DNA from: Paraplanobispora takensis
Lineage (GTDB): Bacteria > Actinomycetota > Actinomycetes > Streptosporangiales > Streptosporangiaceae
Length of the DNA stretch: 64,000 nt
Direction of reading: 5' to 3'
Assembly (NCBI RefSeq): GCF_016863195.1
Contig: NZ_BOOK01000018.1
Span: forward strand, 1 to 64,000
The position numbers and the translations under genes are program-made. Of this stretch, positions 8,378-16,867 are shown piece after piece. Within the stretch, counting starts at the first letter, position 1. The number at the start of each line of letters is the position of its first letter. The notes beneath the pieces are model-generated. The model had not been told where the DNA came from and ran no database searches. It saw only the letters and a program-made list of their open reading frames with translations.

Positions 8378-9268
8378 TCAGAGCAGTTCGGCCAGGACCT
8401 CGTCCACCGGTGTGGCCGTGAGGCCGAGGAGCTTCTCGGTGTCGGTGAAGTCGGAGACGTACGGCAGGCCGGGAGTCTCCAGCACCTCGCCGAGTTCCGC
8501 CCAGAACGGGTCGGTCAGCGCCAGCAGCGCCAGATCCCGCTCGGTCAGCTGCTCCAGCCGGGGCACGGGCGCGCCGGCCAGTACGGCCAGCCGGGCGGCC
8601 AGCTCGCGCGCCGACGGCGTGACGGCCGGCACGTGCCAGGCGCGCCCCCAGGAGCGGTCGTCGCGGCTCGCGGCGACCAGCGTGCGGGCGGTGTCGCCGA
8701 TGGAGGAGTAGCTGTGCGGCAGGTCCGGCTCCTGGGGGACCAGCGCGAGCGCGCCGGCCAGCACCCGGGGCTGGACCATGAGGCTGAAGACCGACACCGC
8801 GCCGGCGCCGTAGAACTGCGCGGCCCGCACCTCGGTGACCCGGACGCCGGAGGCGGCGGCCTCCTGCCACAGACGGGCCCGCAGCGAGCCCTTGGGCCCG
8901 GTGGCCCGCAGCGGCAGCTCCGGACGGACCGGGCCGTCGACGAGGCCGTAGCCGTACAGGTTGCCCAGCATGACGTAGGGCACGCCGGTGCGCGCCGCGG
9001 CGGTCAGCATCCCGTCCGCCAGCGCCGGGAACTCCTGCGGCCAGCGGTGGTACGGCGGCGCGGCGCAGCCGAACAGCGTGGCCGCCCCCTCCAGCGGCCC
9101 GGTGAGCCGGTCGGCGTCGCCGGCGTCCGCGCTCACCTTCTCGACCAGCGGGTGGTCGGGCCCGGCACCGCTGCGGCTGAGGATCTTGACGCGCTCGCCC
9201 TCGGCGGCGAGCAGCAGGGCGGTGCGGGCCGCGGCGGCACCGGCACCGATGATCACGTGAAAGGTCAT
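8378..9268 (-). CDS. NAD(P)-binding epimerase/reductase-like protein
   Basis: A 296-residue protein with an N-terminal Rossmann motif MTFHVIIGAGAAAARTALLL (GxGxxxA) and the layout of the extended or atypical SDR family of NAD-dependent epimerases (GNLYGYG near residue 110). The classical YxxxK pair is not evident, so it may be an NmrA-like sensor or an atypical reductase. The start ATG at 9268 is 72 bp from the divergent GlxA-type regulator, which may control it. The substrate is unknown. Confidence 0.8.
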   Translation of the reverse strand: MTFHVIIGAGAAAARTALLLAAEGERVKILSRSGAGPDHPLVEKVSADAGDADRLTGPLEGAATLFGCAAPPYHRWPQEFPALADGMLTAAARTGVPYVMLGNLYGYGLVDGPVRPELPLRATGPKGSLRARLWQEAAASGVRVTEVRAAQFYGAGAVSVFSLMVQPRVLAGALALVPQEPDLPHSYSSIGDTARTLVAASRDDRSWGRAWHVPAVTPSARELAARLAVLAGAPVPRLEQLTERDLALLALTDPFWAELGEVLETPGLPYVSDFTDTEKLLGLTATPVDEVLAELL

Positions 9269-9340
9269 GGCCCCACGGTGCCCGAGGCCTCTAGGCTGGC
9301 GGCAGTGGCCCGAATGACAGCTATCCGGAAGATCTGGCCA

Positions 9341-10285
9341 ATGCATCGCATCGCCCTCGTCGTCGTGACTCCCGTCATGAGCTTCGACGTCTCCATCCCG
9401 TACATGGTGTTCGGCGGCGTCGAGGTCGACGGCGCCCCGCTCTACGACCTCCGGGCGTGTACGGCCGAGCCGGGCATCGTGCCCACGGCCGGCGGCCCCG
9501 ACCTGTTCATCCCGCACGGCCTGGGGGCGGCGCGCGGGGCCGAGACCGTGATCGCGGTCGGCAGCGGCGGCGAGCCCGCCCACCCGGACGCGTTGGAGAC
9601 GCTGCGGGAGGCGGCCGCGGCCGGGGCGCGTATCGCCTCGCTGTGCACCGGCGCCTTCGTCCTGGCGCAGGCGGGCCTGCTGGACGGCCGCCCGGCGACC
9701 ACCCACTGGGCTCTGGCCGCCACGCTGGCCGCCCGCCATCCCGCGGTCGAGGTGCGGCCCGACGTGCTCTACGTCGACGACGGTCAGGTGCTGACCTCGG
9801 CGGGCGCGGCCGCCGCCATCGACCTGTGCCTGCACCTGGTGCGGCTCGACTGCGGGGCGGCCACCGCCAACGCCGTGGCCAGGGCCGCGGTCGTCTCCCC
9901 GGTGCGGCCGGGCGGCCAGGCCCAGTACATCGAGACCCCGATGCCGCCCGAGCGGGGCACCTCCCTGACGGAGACCAGGGCGTGGGCGCTGGCCCGGTTG
10001 GACCGTCCGCTGGCCCTGAAGGACCTGGCGGCGCACGCCGGCACCAGCGTGCGCACCCTGACCCGCCGTTTCCGCGAGGAGACCGGGCTCAGCCCCCTGC
10101 AGTGGCTGCTGCACCGGCGCGTCGACCGGGCGCGGGAGCTGCTGGAGAGCACCGAGCTGGCGATGGACGAGATCGCCTGGCGCAGTGGGCTGGGCGGCGC
10201 CGACTCCCTGCGCAAGCACCTGGTCGGCCGGGTGGGGCTCACGCCCCGCGCCTACCGCGCGAGCTTCCACCGGCCGGAGCGCTGA
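9341..10285 (+). CDS. GlxA-family AraC-type transcriptional regulator
   Basis: A 314-residue two-domain regulator. Residues 1-175 are a DJ-1/PfpI (class I glutamine amidotransferase-like) domain with the nucleophile-elbow cysteine in ASLCTGAFVLAQAGLLDG. Residues about 205-310 are an AraC DNA-binding domain with two helix-turn-helices (LKDLAAHAGTSVRTLTRRF and MDEIAWRSGLGGADSLRKH). The start was set at ATG 9341 (MHRIALVVV); an in-frame ATG nine codons upstream is possible. It diverges from the epimerase-like gene, its most likely target. Confidence 0.88.
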   Translation: MHRIALVVVTPVMSFDVSIPYMVFGGVEVDGAPLYDLRACTAEPGIVPTAGGPDLFIPHGLGAARGAETVIAVGSGGEPAHPDALETLREAAAAGARIASLCTGAFVLAQAGLLDGRPATTHWALAATLAARHPAVEVRPDVLYVDDGQVLTSAGAAAAIDLCLHLVRLDCGAATANAVARAAVVSPVRPGGQAQYIETPMPPERGTSLTETRAWALARLDRPLALKDLAAHAGTSVRTLTRRFREETGLSPLQWLLHRRVDRARELLESTELAMDEIAWRSGLGGADSLRKHLVGRVGLTPRAYRASFHRPER

Positions 10286-10305
10286 GGCGGGGCGCCGGGG
10301 CGGTG

Positions 10306-10338
10306 TCCCGCCGGACGCAGGGTCCCGCCGGACGCAGG
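10306..10338. repeat. 17-bp direct repeat, two copies
   Basis: TCCCGCCGGACGCAGG occurs at 10306-10321 and again at 10323-10338, with a diverged third version just after. It lies between the converging regulator genes. No function is visible. Confidence 0.7.
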
Positions 10339-10429
10339 ATTCACCGGATGCGCCGTCCTCGGGACTCTCCGGCGGTTCCCGGATCTCGGGGCTCTCCGGG
10401 GATTCCCGGGCCTGGGGACGGGGCGCTGG

Positions 10430-11422
10430 TCAGGGTGGGGGGATCTCCCCGGAGCCGCGGGGGATCAGCCGGGTGGGCAGCTGGATCCGCTCCGCGGGGC
10501 CCGGCTCGCCGGACAGGCGGCGGAAGAGCATCTCGGCGGCGGTACGGCCGAGCCCGTCCGGGGACTGGGCCACCACGGTCACGCCGGGCCTCAGCACGTC
10601 GGCCAGCTCGAAGTCGTCGAAGCCCACCAGGGCGGGGCGGTGGCCGGTGCGCAGGGCGGCCACGGTGATCCGGCCGTTGCCGGTGAAGACCGCTGTGGGC
10701 GGGTCGGGGGCGGCGAGCATCGCGCACAGCGCGGCCCCGGCCCGATCGGCGGGGCCCATCGCGATCAGGGACCCGTCGGCGGGCAGGCCCGCCTCGGCCA
10801 GGGCCCGGCGGTAGCCCCGCAGGCGCTCGCTCGCGGTGAAGATGGAGGCGCTGTCGCCGAGGAAGGCGATCCGGCGGTGGCCGTGCCGGATCAGGTGGCC
10901 GACCCCGGCGTGCGCGCCGCCGGCGTTGTCGCAGATGACGGTGTCGGCCTCCAGCCCGCCCGGCCGGTCGGCGAAGACGGCGGCGATGCCCGCGTCGAGC
11001 TCGGGCAGCAGATAGTCGTGGTCGGTCCCGGCGGGGACGATGATCAGTCCGTCCACCCGGCGCGCGCAGAAGGTGAGCACGAGCTCGCGCTCGCGCACGG
11101 GGTCCTCACCGGAGGAGCCGCTGAGCACCAGCGAGCCGTGCCGGAGCGCCACGTCCTCCACCGCGCGGCTCATCCCCGAGTAGAACGGGTCGGCCACGTC
11201 CTCGATCACCAGCCCGATGGTGGCCGTCCGGCCGCGGCGCAGCACCCGGGCGCTCTCGTTGCGCCGGTAGCCGAGCTGCGCGATGGCGGCCACCACCCGT
11301 TCGGCCGTGGCCGGATTGACTCCGGGTTCGTCGTTGACGACCCGCGAGACGGTCTTGAGCGCCACCCCGGCCGCGGCGGCGACGTCCTTCATCGTGGGAC
11401 GCCCCCGCATACTGTCTGCCAC
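10430..11422 (-). CDS. LacI-family transcriptional regulator, likely of the sugar ABC operon
   Basis: A 330-residue LacI/GalR regulator. The N-terminal helix-turn-helix and hinge are MKDVAAAAGVALKTVSRVVN to about residue 60, followed by a periplasmic-binding-protein-like sensor domain (IGLVIEDVADPFYSG, then GFDDFELADVL near residue 275). The start at ATG 11422 gives MADSMRGRPTMKD; the internal Met at codon 5 is also possible. Thirty base pairs upstream is GACAACGTTGTC, the same core as the operator before the CUT1 operon at 2267. This argues that it represses both itself and that operon, with the transported sugar or a derivative as inducer. Confidence 0.9.
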   Translation of the reverse strand: MADSMRGRPTMKDVAAAAGVALKTVSRVVNDEPGVNPATAERVVAAIAQLGYRRNESARVLRRGRTATIGLVIEDVADPFYSGMSRAVEDVALRHGSLVLSGSSGEDPVRERELVLTFCARRVDGLIIVPAGTDHDYLLPELDAGIAAVFADRPGGLEADTVICDNAGGAHAGVGHLIRHGHRRIAFLGDSASIFTASERLRGYRRALAEAGLPADGSLIAMGPADRAGAALCAMLAAPDPPTAVFTGNGRITVAALRTGHRPALVGFDDFELADVLRPGVTVVAQSPDGLGRTAAEMLFRRLSGEPGPAERIQLPTRLIPRGSGEIPPP

Positions 11423-11451
11423 CGTCCGATCATCACCCAGGCCGGGCCGGT

Positions 11452-11465
11452 GGACAACGTTGTCA
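11452..11465. promoter_or_regulatory. LacI-type operator upstream of the lacI gene
   Basis: GACAACGTTGTC, a perfect 12-bp palindrome at 11453-11464, lies about 30 bp before the LacI-family start and matches the core of the 14-bp site at 2267-2280. A second symmetric element, GGGAGCGCTCTCC at 11482-11494, resembles CebR-type boxes and may be another regulator's site. Confidence 0.72.
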
Positions 11466-11522
11466 TCCGGTCCCGTCCCGAGGGAGCGCTCTCCGGATCC
11501 GGCGCCCGCCGTACGGGAACGC

Positions 11523-12326
11523 TCAGCGGGACAGCGCGGTGCCCCTGGCGCCCGTGGCGTGCAGGTCGGCCTCCACCCGGGCGGCCGTCGCCAGCAGGTG
11601 CGGCAGCAGGTCGCGCCGGGCGGACTCGGCGGTGGTCCGGCTGGCGTGGGAGGAGACGTTCATGGCCGCGGCCACCCGGCCCGAGCGCTCCCTGAGCGGT
11701 ACGGCGATCGAGCGAAGCCCCTCCTCCAGCTCCTGGTCGACCATCGACCATCCCTGGGAGCGGACCTTGGCCAGCTCGGCGCGGAGCGCGGCCGGCTCGG
11801 TGACGGTCTTGGAGGTGAAGGCGCGCAGCTCGGCACGCTCCAGGTAGGCGTCGAGCTCCTCCGGGGGCAGCCAGGCCAGCAGCACCCGCCCCATCGAGGT
11901 GCAGTGGGCGGGGAAGCGGGTGCCGATGTTGATCGTCACCCGCATGATCCTGGTGGTCGCCACCCGGGAGACGTAGACGACGTCCTCGCCGTCGAGCACC
12001 GCCACCGAGGCCGACTCGTGCACCTCGGCGACGAGCCGTTCGAGGTGCGGCTCGGCGACCTCGGGCAGGGAGAGGCTGGACAGGTAGGCGTAGCCGAGCT
12101 CCAGGACGCGCGGGGACAGGGCGAACAGCCGCCCGTCGGTGCGCACGTAGCCGAGGTCCACGAGCGTCAGCAGGAACCTGCGGGCCGCCGCGCGGGTCAG
12201 GCCGGTGGCGCGGGCGACCTCGCTGAGCGTCAGCTCGGGCGCGGCCGCGCTGAACGCCCGGATCACCGCGAGCCCCCTGGCCAGCGACTGCACGTGATCC
12301 GAGCTGCGGTCAACGGACTCGACCAT
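11523..12326 (-). CDS. pcaR: IclR-family regulator of the pca operon (PcaR-like)
   Basis: A 267-residue IclR-type protein with an N-terminal winged helix (LSEVARATGLTRAAARRFL, residues about 35-53) and a C-terminal effector domain (MGRVLLAWLPPEEL and a DQELEEGLRSIAVPL segment). It belongs to the PcaR/PobR/CatR side of the family, which senses beta-ketoadipate pathway compounds. AGGAGGG six bases before ATG 12326 fixes the start. It lies 66 bp after pcaB, the last gene of the leftward pca run. GTTCCGATCGAAC at 12342-12354 is a possible autoregulatory half-site variant of the GTTCG-N5-CGAAC boxes at 16680-16835. Symbol given by context. Confidence 0.85.
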   Translation of the reverse strand: MVESVDRSSDHVQSLARGLAVIRAFSAAAPELTLSEVARATGLTRAAARRFLLTLVDLGYVRTDGRLFALSPRVLELGYAYLSSLSLPEVAEPHLERLVAEVHESASVAVLDGEDVVYVSRVATTRIMRVTINIGTRFPAHCTSMGRVLLAWLPPEELDAYLERAELRAFTSKTVTEPAALRAELAKVRSQGWSMVDQELEEGLRSIAVPLRERSGRVAAAMNVSSHASRTTAESARRDLLPHLLATAARVEADLHATGARGTALSR

Positions 12327-12392
12327 CTGCGCCCTCCTGTCGTTCCGATCGAACCTTAACGCCGCCACCGGTCCCACCCGGGGCCCGCCTTC

Positions 12393-13751
12393 TCAGGCTC
12401 CGGCGCGCCGGTGGCCGTGGCCGTGGTCCCAGCCGCGTGCCCGTGCGAGGGCCCGGTCGACGAAGACCCCGGCGGAGCCGAGGTGGGCCGCTGGGTCGAG
12501 TGCGGAGTCCAGTTCCCCGGGGGACAGGCCGGTGCCGGGATCGGCGAGGAGGGCGTCGCGCAGGGAGAGGTCCTCCTCGACGGCCCGGGCGCAGGCGGCG
12601 TCCACCCGTTCGCGGGCGGCGGGGGAGCCGCCGAGTGCGGCGACGACCCGCTCGGCCATCAGCAGCCCCCGGGTGGCGTCCAGGTTCGCGCGCATCCGGG
12701 CGGCGTCGACCGTCAGCCCCTCCAGCACCTCGCGGAGCCAGGAGGCGGCGGAGCCGGTCAGGCGCAGCAGCTCGCCCAGCGTCTCCCACTCGGCCTGCCA
12801 CGGTCCCGCCGCGCGCTCGTGCTCCTGGGCCATCCCGGCGAGCACCGACCCCACCAGGCCGGGCACCCGCTGGACGCAGGCGAGTGCGGACATCGCGCCC
12901 ACCGGGTTGCGTTTGTGCGGCATGGCGCTGGAGCCGCCCCTGCCGGGTGCCGTCGGCTCGGCCACCTCGGCGACCTCGGTCTGGGCCAGGAGCTTCACAT
13001 CGGTGGCGATCTTGCCGAGCGTCCCGGCGGCCATGCCGAGGGCGCAGGCCAGCTCGGCGACCGGTCCCCTGTCGGTGTGCCACGGCAGCAGGGGCTCGGC
13101 CAGGCCCAGCTCGGCCGCCAGGCGCGGCGGCACCTCGTGGCCGCGCTCGCCCAGGACGGCCAGCGTCCCGGCGGCCCCGCCGTACTGGACGGGAAGGCTC
13201 AGCCCGTCCAGGCGGGCCCGCGCCCGGTCCAGCGCGCTCAGCCAGCCGGCCGCCTTCAACCCGAAGGTGATCGGTACGGCGTGCTGCAGGACGGTACGCC
13301 CTGCCATGGGGGTGTCGCGGTGCCCGGCGGCGAGCCCGGCGCACGCCTCGGCCGAGGCCTCCAGATCGGCCAGGATCGGTACGAGGGCGCGGCAGGCGAC
13401 CAGCATCGCGGCCGTGTCGTTGACGTCCTGGCTGGTCGCGCCGTAGTGCACGAACCGCCGCACGCCGGGCTCCACCTGCTCGCGCAGGGCGGCGACCAGC
13501 GGGATCGCCGGGTTGCCCGCCGGACCGGCCCGGCGGCCCAGCCCGGCCACGTCGAAGAGGCCGGGGTCGCAGGCCTTGCCGATCGCCTCCGCCGCCTCCG
13601 CGGGGATCAGGCCGAGCCCGGCCTGCGCGGCGGCCAGCCCGGCCTCGACGTCCAGCATCGCCGCCAGCCATCCGGAGTCCGACGCCTCCGCGGCCGCCCC
13701 ACCCCGGGAGAACGTCCCCGAGAACAGCCCGTCCGATTGCGACGAGGTCAT
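12393..13751 (-). CDS. pcaB: 3-carboxy-cis,cis-muconate cycloisomerase
   Basis: A 452-residue member of the fumarase/aspartase superfamily. The signature SSAMPHKRNPVGA is near residue 280, and the ATSQDVNDTA segment near residue 100 matches PcaB-type enzymes. PcaB lactonises 3-carboxymuconate to 4-carboxymuconolactone in the protocatechuate branch of the beta-ketoadipate pathway. The start ATG 13751 follows GGAGGTGACC. It lies 71 bp after pcaF. The ring-cleaving dioxygenase genes pcaHG and the next-step genes pcaC/D or pcaL are absent from the window. Confidence 0.9.
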   Translation of the reverse strand: MTSSQSDGLFSGTFSRGGAAAEASDSGWLAAMLDVEAGLAAAQAGLGLIPAEAAEAIGKACDPGLFDVAGLGRRAGPAGNPAIPLVAALREQVEPGVRRFVHYGATSQDVNDTAAMLVACRALVPILADLEASAEACAGLAAGHRDTPMAGRTVLQHAVPITFGLKAAGWLSALDRARARLDGLSLPVQYGGAAGTLAVLGERGHEVPPRLAAELGLAEPLLPWHTDRGPVAELACALGMAAGTLGKIATDVKLLAQTEVAEVAEPTAPGRGGSSAMPHKRNPVGAMSALACVQRVPGLVGSVLAGMAQEHERAAGPWQAEWETLGELLRLTGSAASWLREVLEGLTVDAARMRANLDATRGLLMAERVVAALGGSPAARERVDAACARAVEEDLSLRDALLADPGTGLSPGELDSALDPAAHLGSAGVFVDRALARARGWDHGHGHRRAGA

Positions 13752-13785
13752 GGTCACCTCCGGCGCGATGCGCGTCGTCGTCGTT

Positions 13786-13821
13786 GCCTGAGTGGTCGCC
13801 TGAGTGGTCGCCTGAGTCGTT
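13786..13821. repeat. 12-bp tandem repeat in the pcaF-pcaB gap
   Basis: Three 12-bp units, GCCTGAGTGGTC, GCCTGAGTGGTC and a diverged third copy, fill much of the 71-bp gap between pcaF and pcaB. No function is visible beyond lengthening the spacer. Confidence 0.8.
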
Positions 13822-13822
13822 C

Positions 13823-15031
13823 TCAGGAGGGGATTCCCTCCAGAACCACGGCCAGACCCTGACCGACGCCGATGCAGATGGCGGCCAGGCCGTACCCGCC
13901 GCCCCGCCGGTGGAGGGTGTGCGCGAGCGTGCCCAGGATGCGCGCGCCGGAGGAACCGAGGGGGTGGCCCAGGGCGATGGCCCCGCCGTGCACGTTGACG
14001 ATCTCCGGGTCGAGGTCGGGCCACTCGGCCAGGCAGGCCAGGGACTGGGCGGCGAAGGCCTCGTTGAGCTCGACCGCGCTCAGGTCGGACCACGACAGCC
14101 CCGCGCGCTTGAGCGCCGTGCGGGCGGCCTCGACCGGGCCGATCCCGAACAGGTGCGGCTCCACGCCGGTGACCGCCCGCGAGACGATCCGGGCCAATGG
14201 CGCCCGCCCCGCCCGGGCGGCTCCCGCCCCGTCGCCCAGCAGCAGGGCGGCGGCCCCGTCGTTCAGCGGTGAGGCGTTGCCCGCGGTGACCGTGCCGCCG
14301 GGGCGGAAGGCCGGCTTGAGCCGGGCCAGGGACTCCGGGGTCGTGTCGGCCCTGACGGACTCGTCGCGCTCCACGGTCACGGTCCCGGACCGCCCGGCCG
14401 GGGCCTCCAGCGGGACCACCTCACCGGCGAAGACCCCGGCCTCCCAGGCGGCCGCCGCGCGGTGGTGGCTGCGCAGGGCGAAGGCGTCCTGGGCCTCGCG
14501 AGTGATCTTGTAGCGGTCGGCGAGGATCTCCGCGCCCTCGCCCAGCGCCACCGTCCACTCGGCCGGCATCGCGGGGTTGACCATGCGCCAGCCGAGGGCG
14601 GTGTCGTACAGGGTCTGCGGCCCGCGCTCGAACCCGCGCGACGGCTTGGGCATGACCCACGGGGCCCGGCTCATCGACTCCGAGCCGCCGGCGATCACCA
14701 GTGAGGCGTCGCCCACGGCCACCGCCCGGCTCGCCGCGATCGCGGCCTCCAGGCCCGAGCCGCACAGCCGGTTGACGGTGGTGCCGGGGACGGTGACCGG
14801 GAGCCCGGCGAGCAGGACCGCCATCCGGGCGACGTCGCGGTTGTCCTCGCCGGCGCCGTTGGCCGCGCCGAAGAACACGTCGTCGACGGCGGCGGGGTCG
14901 AGATCGGGCGAGCGCCGCGGCAGGGCGCGCACCACGTGCGCGGCGAGGTCGTCGGGGCGCACCTCCGACAGCGCGCCGCCGTACCGCCCGATGGGCGTGC
15001 GGACCGCGTCGAGGATGAAGACGTCGTTCAT
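13823..15031 (-). CDS. pcaF: Beta-ketoadipyl-CoA thiolase
   Basis: A 402-residue thiolase with the acylated cysteine in NRLCGSGLEA (near residue 90), the histidine in GGAIALGHPLGSSGAR, and the C-terminal cysteine in AICIGVGQG. It cleaves beta-ketoadipyl-CoA to succinyl-CoA and acetyl-CoA, the last step of the pathway. The specific assignment rests on its place next to the CoA-transferase genes. The start codon overlaps the pcaJ stop by four bases, indicating translational coupling. Confidence 0.9.
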   Translation of the reverse strand: MNDVFILDAVRTPIGRYGGALSEVRPDDLAAHVVRALPRRSPDLDPAAVDDVFFGAANGAGEDNRDVARMAVLLAGLPVTVPGTTVNRLCGSGLEAAIAASRAVAVGDASLVIAGGSESMSRAPWVMPKPSRGFERGPQTLYDTALGWRMVNPAMPAEWTVALGEGAEILADRYKITREAQDAFALRSHHRAAAAWEAGVFAGEVVPLEAPAGRSGTVTVERDESVRADTTPESLARLKPAFRPGGTVTAGNASPLNDGAAALLLGDGAGAARAGRAPLARIVSRAVTGVEPHLFGIGPVEAARTALKRAGLSWSDLSAVELNEAFAAQSLACLAEWPDLDPEIVNVHGGAIALGHPLGSSGARILGTLAHTLHRRGGGYGLAAICIGVGQGLAVVLEGIPS

Positions 15032-15795
15032 GATCGGTGGCCTCCGGTCAGGGCCCGCAGGGCGGCGAGCTCGTGGTCGGCGGGGGGCTCGGTCTCGCGC
15101 AGGCCGGGGGCGGCGGCGAGCTCCCAGCCGGTGGCGGCGCGGGCCCGCTCCAGGGTGACGCCCGGGTGCAGGTGGGTGAGGACCAGCTCGCAGGTGACGG
15201 GGTCGGGTTCGAGGATGCCCAGGTCGGTGATGACCGTACGGGGACCGCGGCCGCGCAGGCCCAGGCGTTCCCGGTCGCCGGGACCCGAGCCGAAGCCGAC
15301 CGAGGTGACGAAGTCCACGCGGTCGACGAACGCCCGGGGGCTCTGCCGTACGATCACCGTCACCTCGCCGCAGGAGGCGGCGATCTCCGGCGCCCCGCCT
15401 GCGCCGGGCAGGCGGACCTTGGGATCGTCGTAGGGGCCGATCACGGTCGTGTTGATGTTGGCGTACCTGTCGATCTGGGCCGCGCCGAGGAAGCCGACGT
15501 CGATGCGGCCGGGCTGGAGCCAGTAGTTGAAGATCTCCGGCACGCTCACGACGGAGTCGGCGGTCTCGGCCAGCACCCCGTCCCCGATGGACAGGGGAGG
15601 CAGGTCGGGCTTGGCGCCGATGGTCCCGGACTCGTAGATCAGCACCAGGTCCGGGGCGTGGGTGCGGCGGGCGAGGTTGGCGGCGAGGCTGGGCAGGCCG
15701 ATGCCGACGAAGCACGAGCCGCCGCGCAGCCGCCGGGCGGCGGCCACGGTCATCATCTCGTCGGCCGTGTAGGACTGCGGGGAAGGGGCGGACAT
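15028..15795 (-). CDS. pcaJ: Beta-ketoadipate CoA-transferase subunit B
   Basis: A 255-residue family I CoA-transferase beta subunit. The active-site glutamate is in LIYESGTIGAKPDLPPLSIGD (about residues 50-70). With PcaI it moves CoA from succinyl-CoA to beta-ketoadipate. I placed the start at ATG 15795 (MSAPSPQ); a GTG at 15843 would give 16 more residues and a 4-bp overlap with pcaI, so the longer form is possible. Confidence 0.88.
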   Translation of the reverse strand: MSAPSPQSYTADEMMTVAAARRLRGGSCFVGIGLPSLAANLARRTHAPDLVLIYESGTIGAKPDLPPLSIGDGVLAETADSVVSVPEIFNYWLQPGRIDVGFLGAAQIDRYANINTTVIGPYDDPKVRLPGAGGAPEIAASCGEVTVIVRQSPRAFVDRVDFVTSVGFGSGPGDRERLGLRGRGPRTVITDLGILEPDPVTCELVLTHLHPGVTLERARAATGWELAAAPGLRETEPPADHELAALRALTGGHRS

Positions 15796-15839
15796 GAGGA
15801 GCTCTCCCGAGGTGGACGTGGACTGGCCTCCCGAGGCGG

Positions 15840-16664
15840 TCACGGACGGGCCGCCTCTCCGGTGAGGACGTGCTCGTCCATCCAGGCCAGGAAGCTCTCG
15901 CGGTCGCGGGCGATCGCGTCCCAGGCCTGGTAGAAGTCGTTGTCGCGGACGGAGTATCCCGCGCTGTAGGAGGGGTGGGAACCGCCCGGCGCCTCGGACA
16001 CGTGGGTGATCACCCAGCCGGGCAGCGTGACCGCCCCGGGGTGGGGCTCCAGCTCATCGACGACCTCCTCCACGGTGACCAGGGAGCGCCGGGCCGCGAG
16101 CACGGCCTCCTTCTGGACCCCGGTGATGCCCCACAGCTGCACGTTGCCGTGCCGGTCGGCGCGCTGGGCGTGGACGATCGCGACGTCGGGGTTGATCGCC
16201 GGGACGGCGGTGAGCTCCTCGCCGGTGAACGGGCAGGTGATCGGCTTGACGGTGGCGGTGTGCGCGGGCAGGTCGGTGCCGCGGTAGCCGCGCAGCACGG
16301 CGAACGGCAGTCCCGAGGCGCCGGCGGCGTAGGCGTTGGCGATGCCGGCGTGGCTGTGCTCCTCGACCTCCAGCGGGGCGGGCCAGTGGTTCTGCACCGC
16401 GTCGCGGAAGCGGTGCAGCGAGCCGACGCCCGGGTTGCCGCCCCAGGAGAAGACCAGCCGGCGGGCGCAGCCCATCCCGACGAGCTGGTCGTAGATCAGG
16501 TCGGGGGTCATCCGGATCAGCGTCAGATCGCGGCGTCCCTGGCGGATGATCTCGTGCCCGGCCGCGTAGGGGATCAGGTGGGTGAAACCCTCCAGCGCGA
16601 CGCTGTCACCGTCGTGGACGAGATTCGCCACCGCCTCGGCGAGTGGGATCACCGTGGCCATCAT
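15840..16664 (-). CDS. pcaI: Beta-ketoadipate CoA-transferase subunit A
   Basis: A 274-residue family I CoA-transferase alpha subunit (IPLAEAVANLVHDGDSVALEGF at the start; only part shown in the evidence of position, residues 5-20). It contains the FSWGGNPGVGSLHRFRDA segment seen in PcaI and GctA-type subunits. The start is one of two consecutive ATGs (16664/16661) after GAAGGGGG. It is the first gene of the leftward pcaIJFB-R operon, with its promoter and two probable IclR operators just upstream. Confidence 0.88.
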   Translation of the reverse strand: MMATVIPLAEAVANLVHDGDSVALEGFTHLIPYAAGHEIIRQGRRDLTLIRMTPDLIYDQLVGMGCARRLVFSWGGNPGVGSLHRFRDAVQNHWPAPLEVEEHSHAGIANAYAAGASGLPFAVLRGYRGTDLPAHTATVKPITCPFTGEELTAVPAINPDVAIVHAQRADRHGNVQLWGITGVQKEAVLAARRSLVTVEEVVDELEPHPGAVTLPGWVITHVSEAPGGSHPSYSAGYSVRDNDFYQAWDAIARDRESFLAWMDEHVLTGEAARP

Positions 16665-16679
16665 GCCCCCTTCAGGAGT

Positions 16680-16740
16680 GTTCGGTATGCGAACCGAAGT
16701 TCTTCTAACGAACATACTGACCTGATGTCCGGATCGTCAA
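16680..16740 (-). promoter_or_regulatory. pcaI promoter with two IclR-type operators
   Basis: Read leftward, a -35 TTGACG (16740-16735) and a -10 TATGTT (16716-16711) are separated by 18 bp. A GTTCG-N5-CGAAC-like box (16699-16713; GTTCG and GAAC on this strand) overlaps the -10. A perfect GTTCG-N5-CGAAC box (16680-16694) lies just downstream. This is the arrangement expected for repression by the IclR-type regulator at 11523-12326. Confidence 0.7.
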
Positions 16741-16758
16741 TTCTCCGGCTGCTGATCC

Positions 16759-16835
16759 TTGACTAACCGTGACGGGCGGCGTAGCTTCCGCGATATCGCC
16801 CGTTCGTTGAGAGAATCGTCGTTCGTATAGCGAAC
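16759..16835 (+). promoter_or_regulatory. Promoter and operator of the aromatic transporter/mdl operon
   Basis: TTGACT (16759-16764), a 17-bp spacer and TAGCTT (16782-16787) form a good vegetative promoter, back to back with the pcaI promoter. GTTCGTATAGCGAAC (16821-16835), a perfect GTTCG-N5-CGAAC box, lies about 30 bp after the predicted start site, suggesting roadblock repression by the same IclR regulator. Confidence 0.7.
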
Positions 16836-16867
16836 GCATCCCCCCAACCTCTCCCTCGGGAGGTCAG

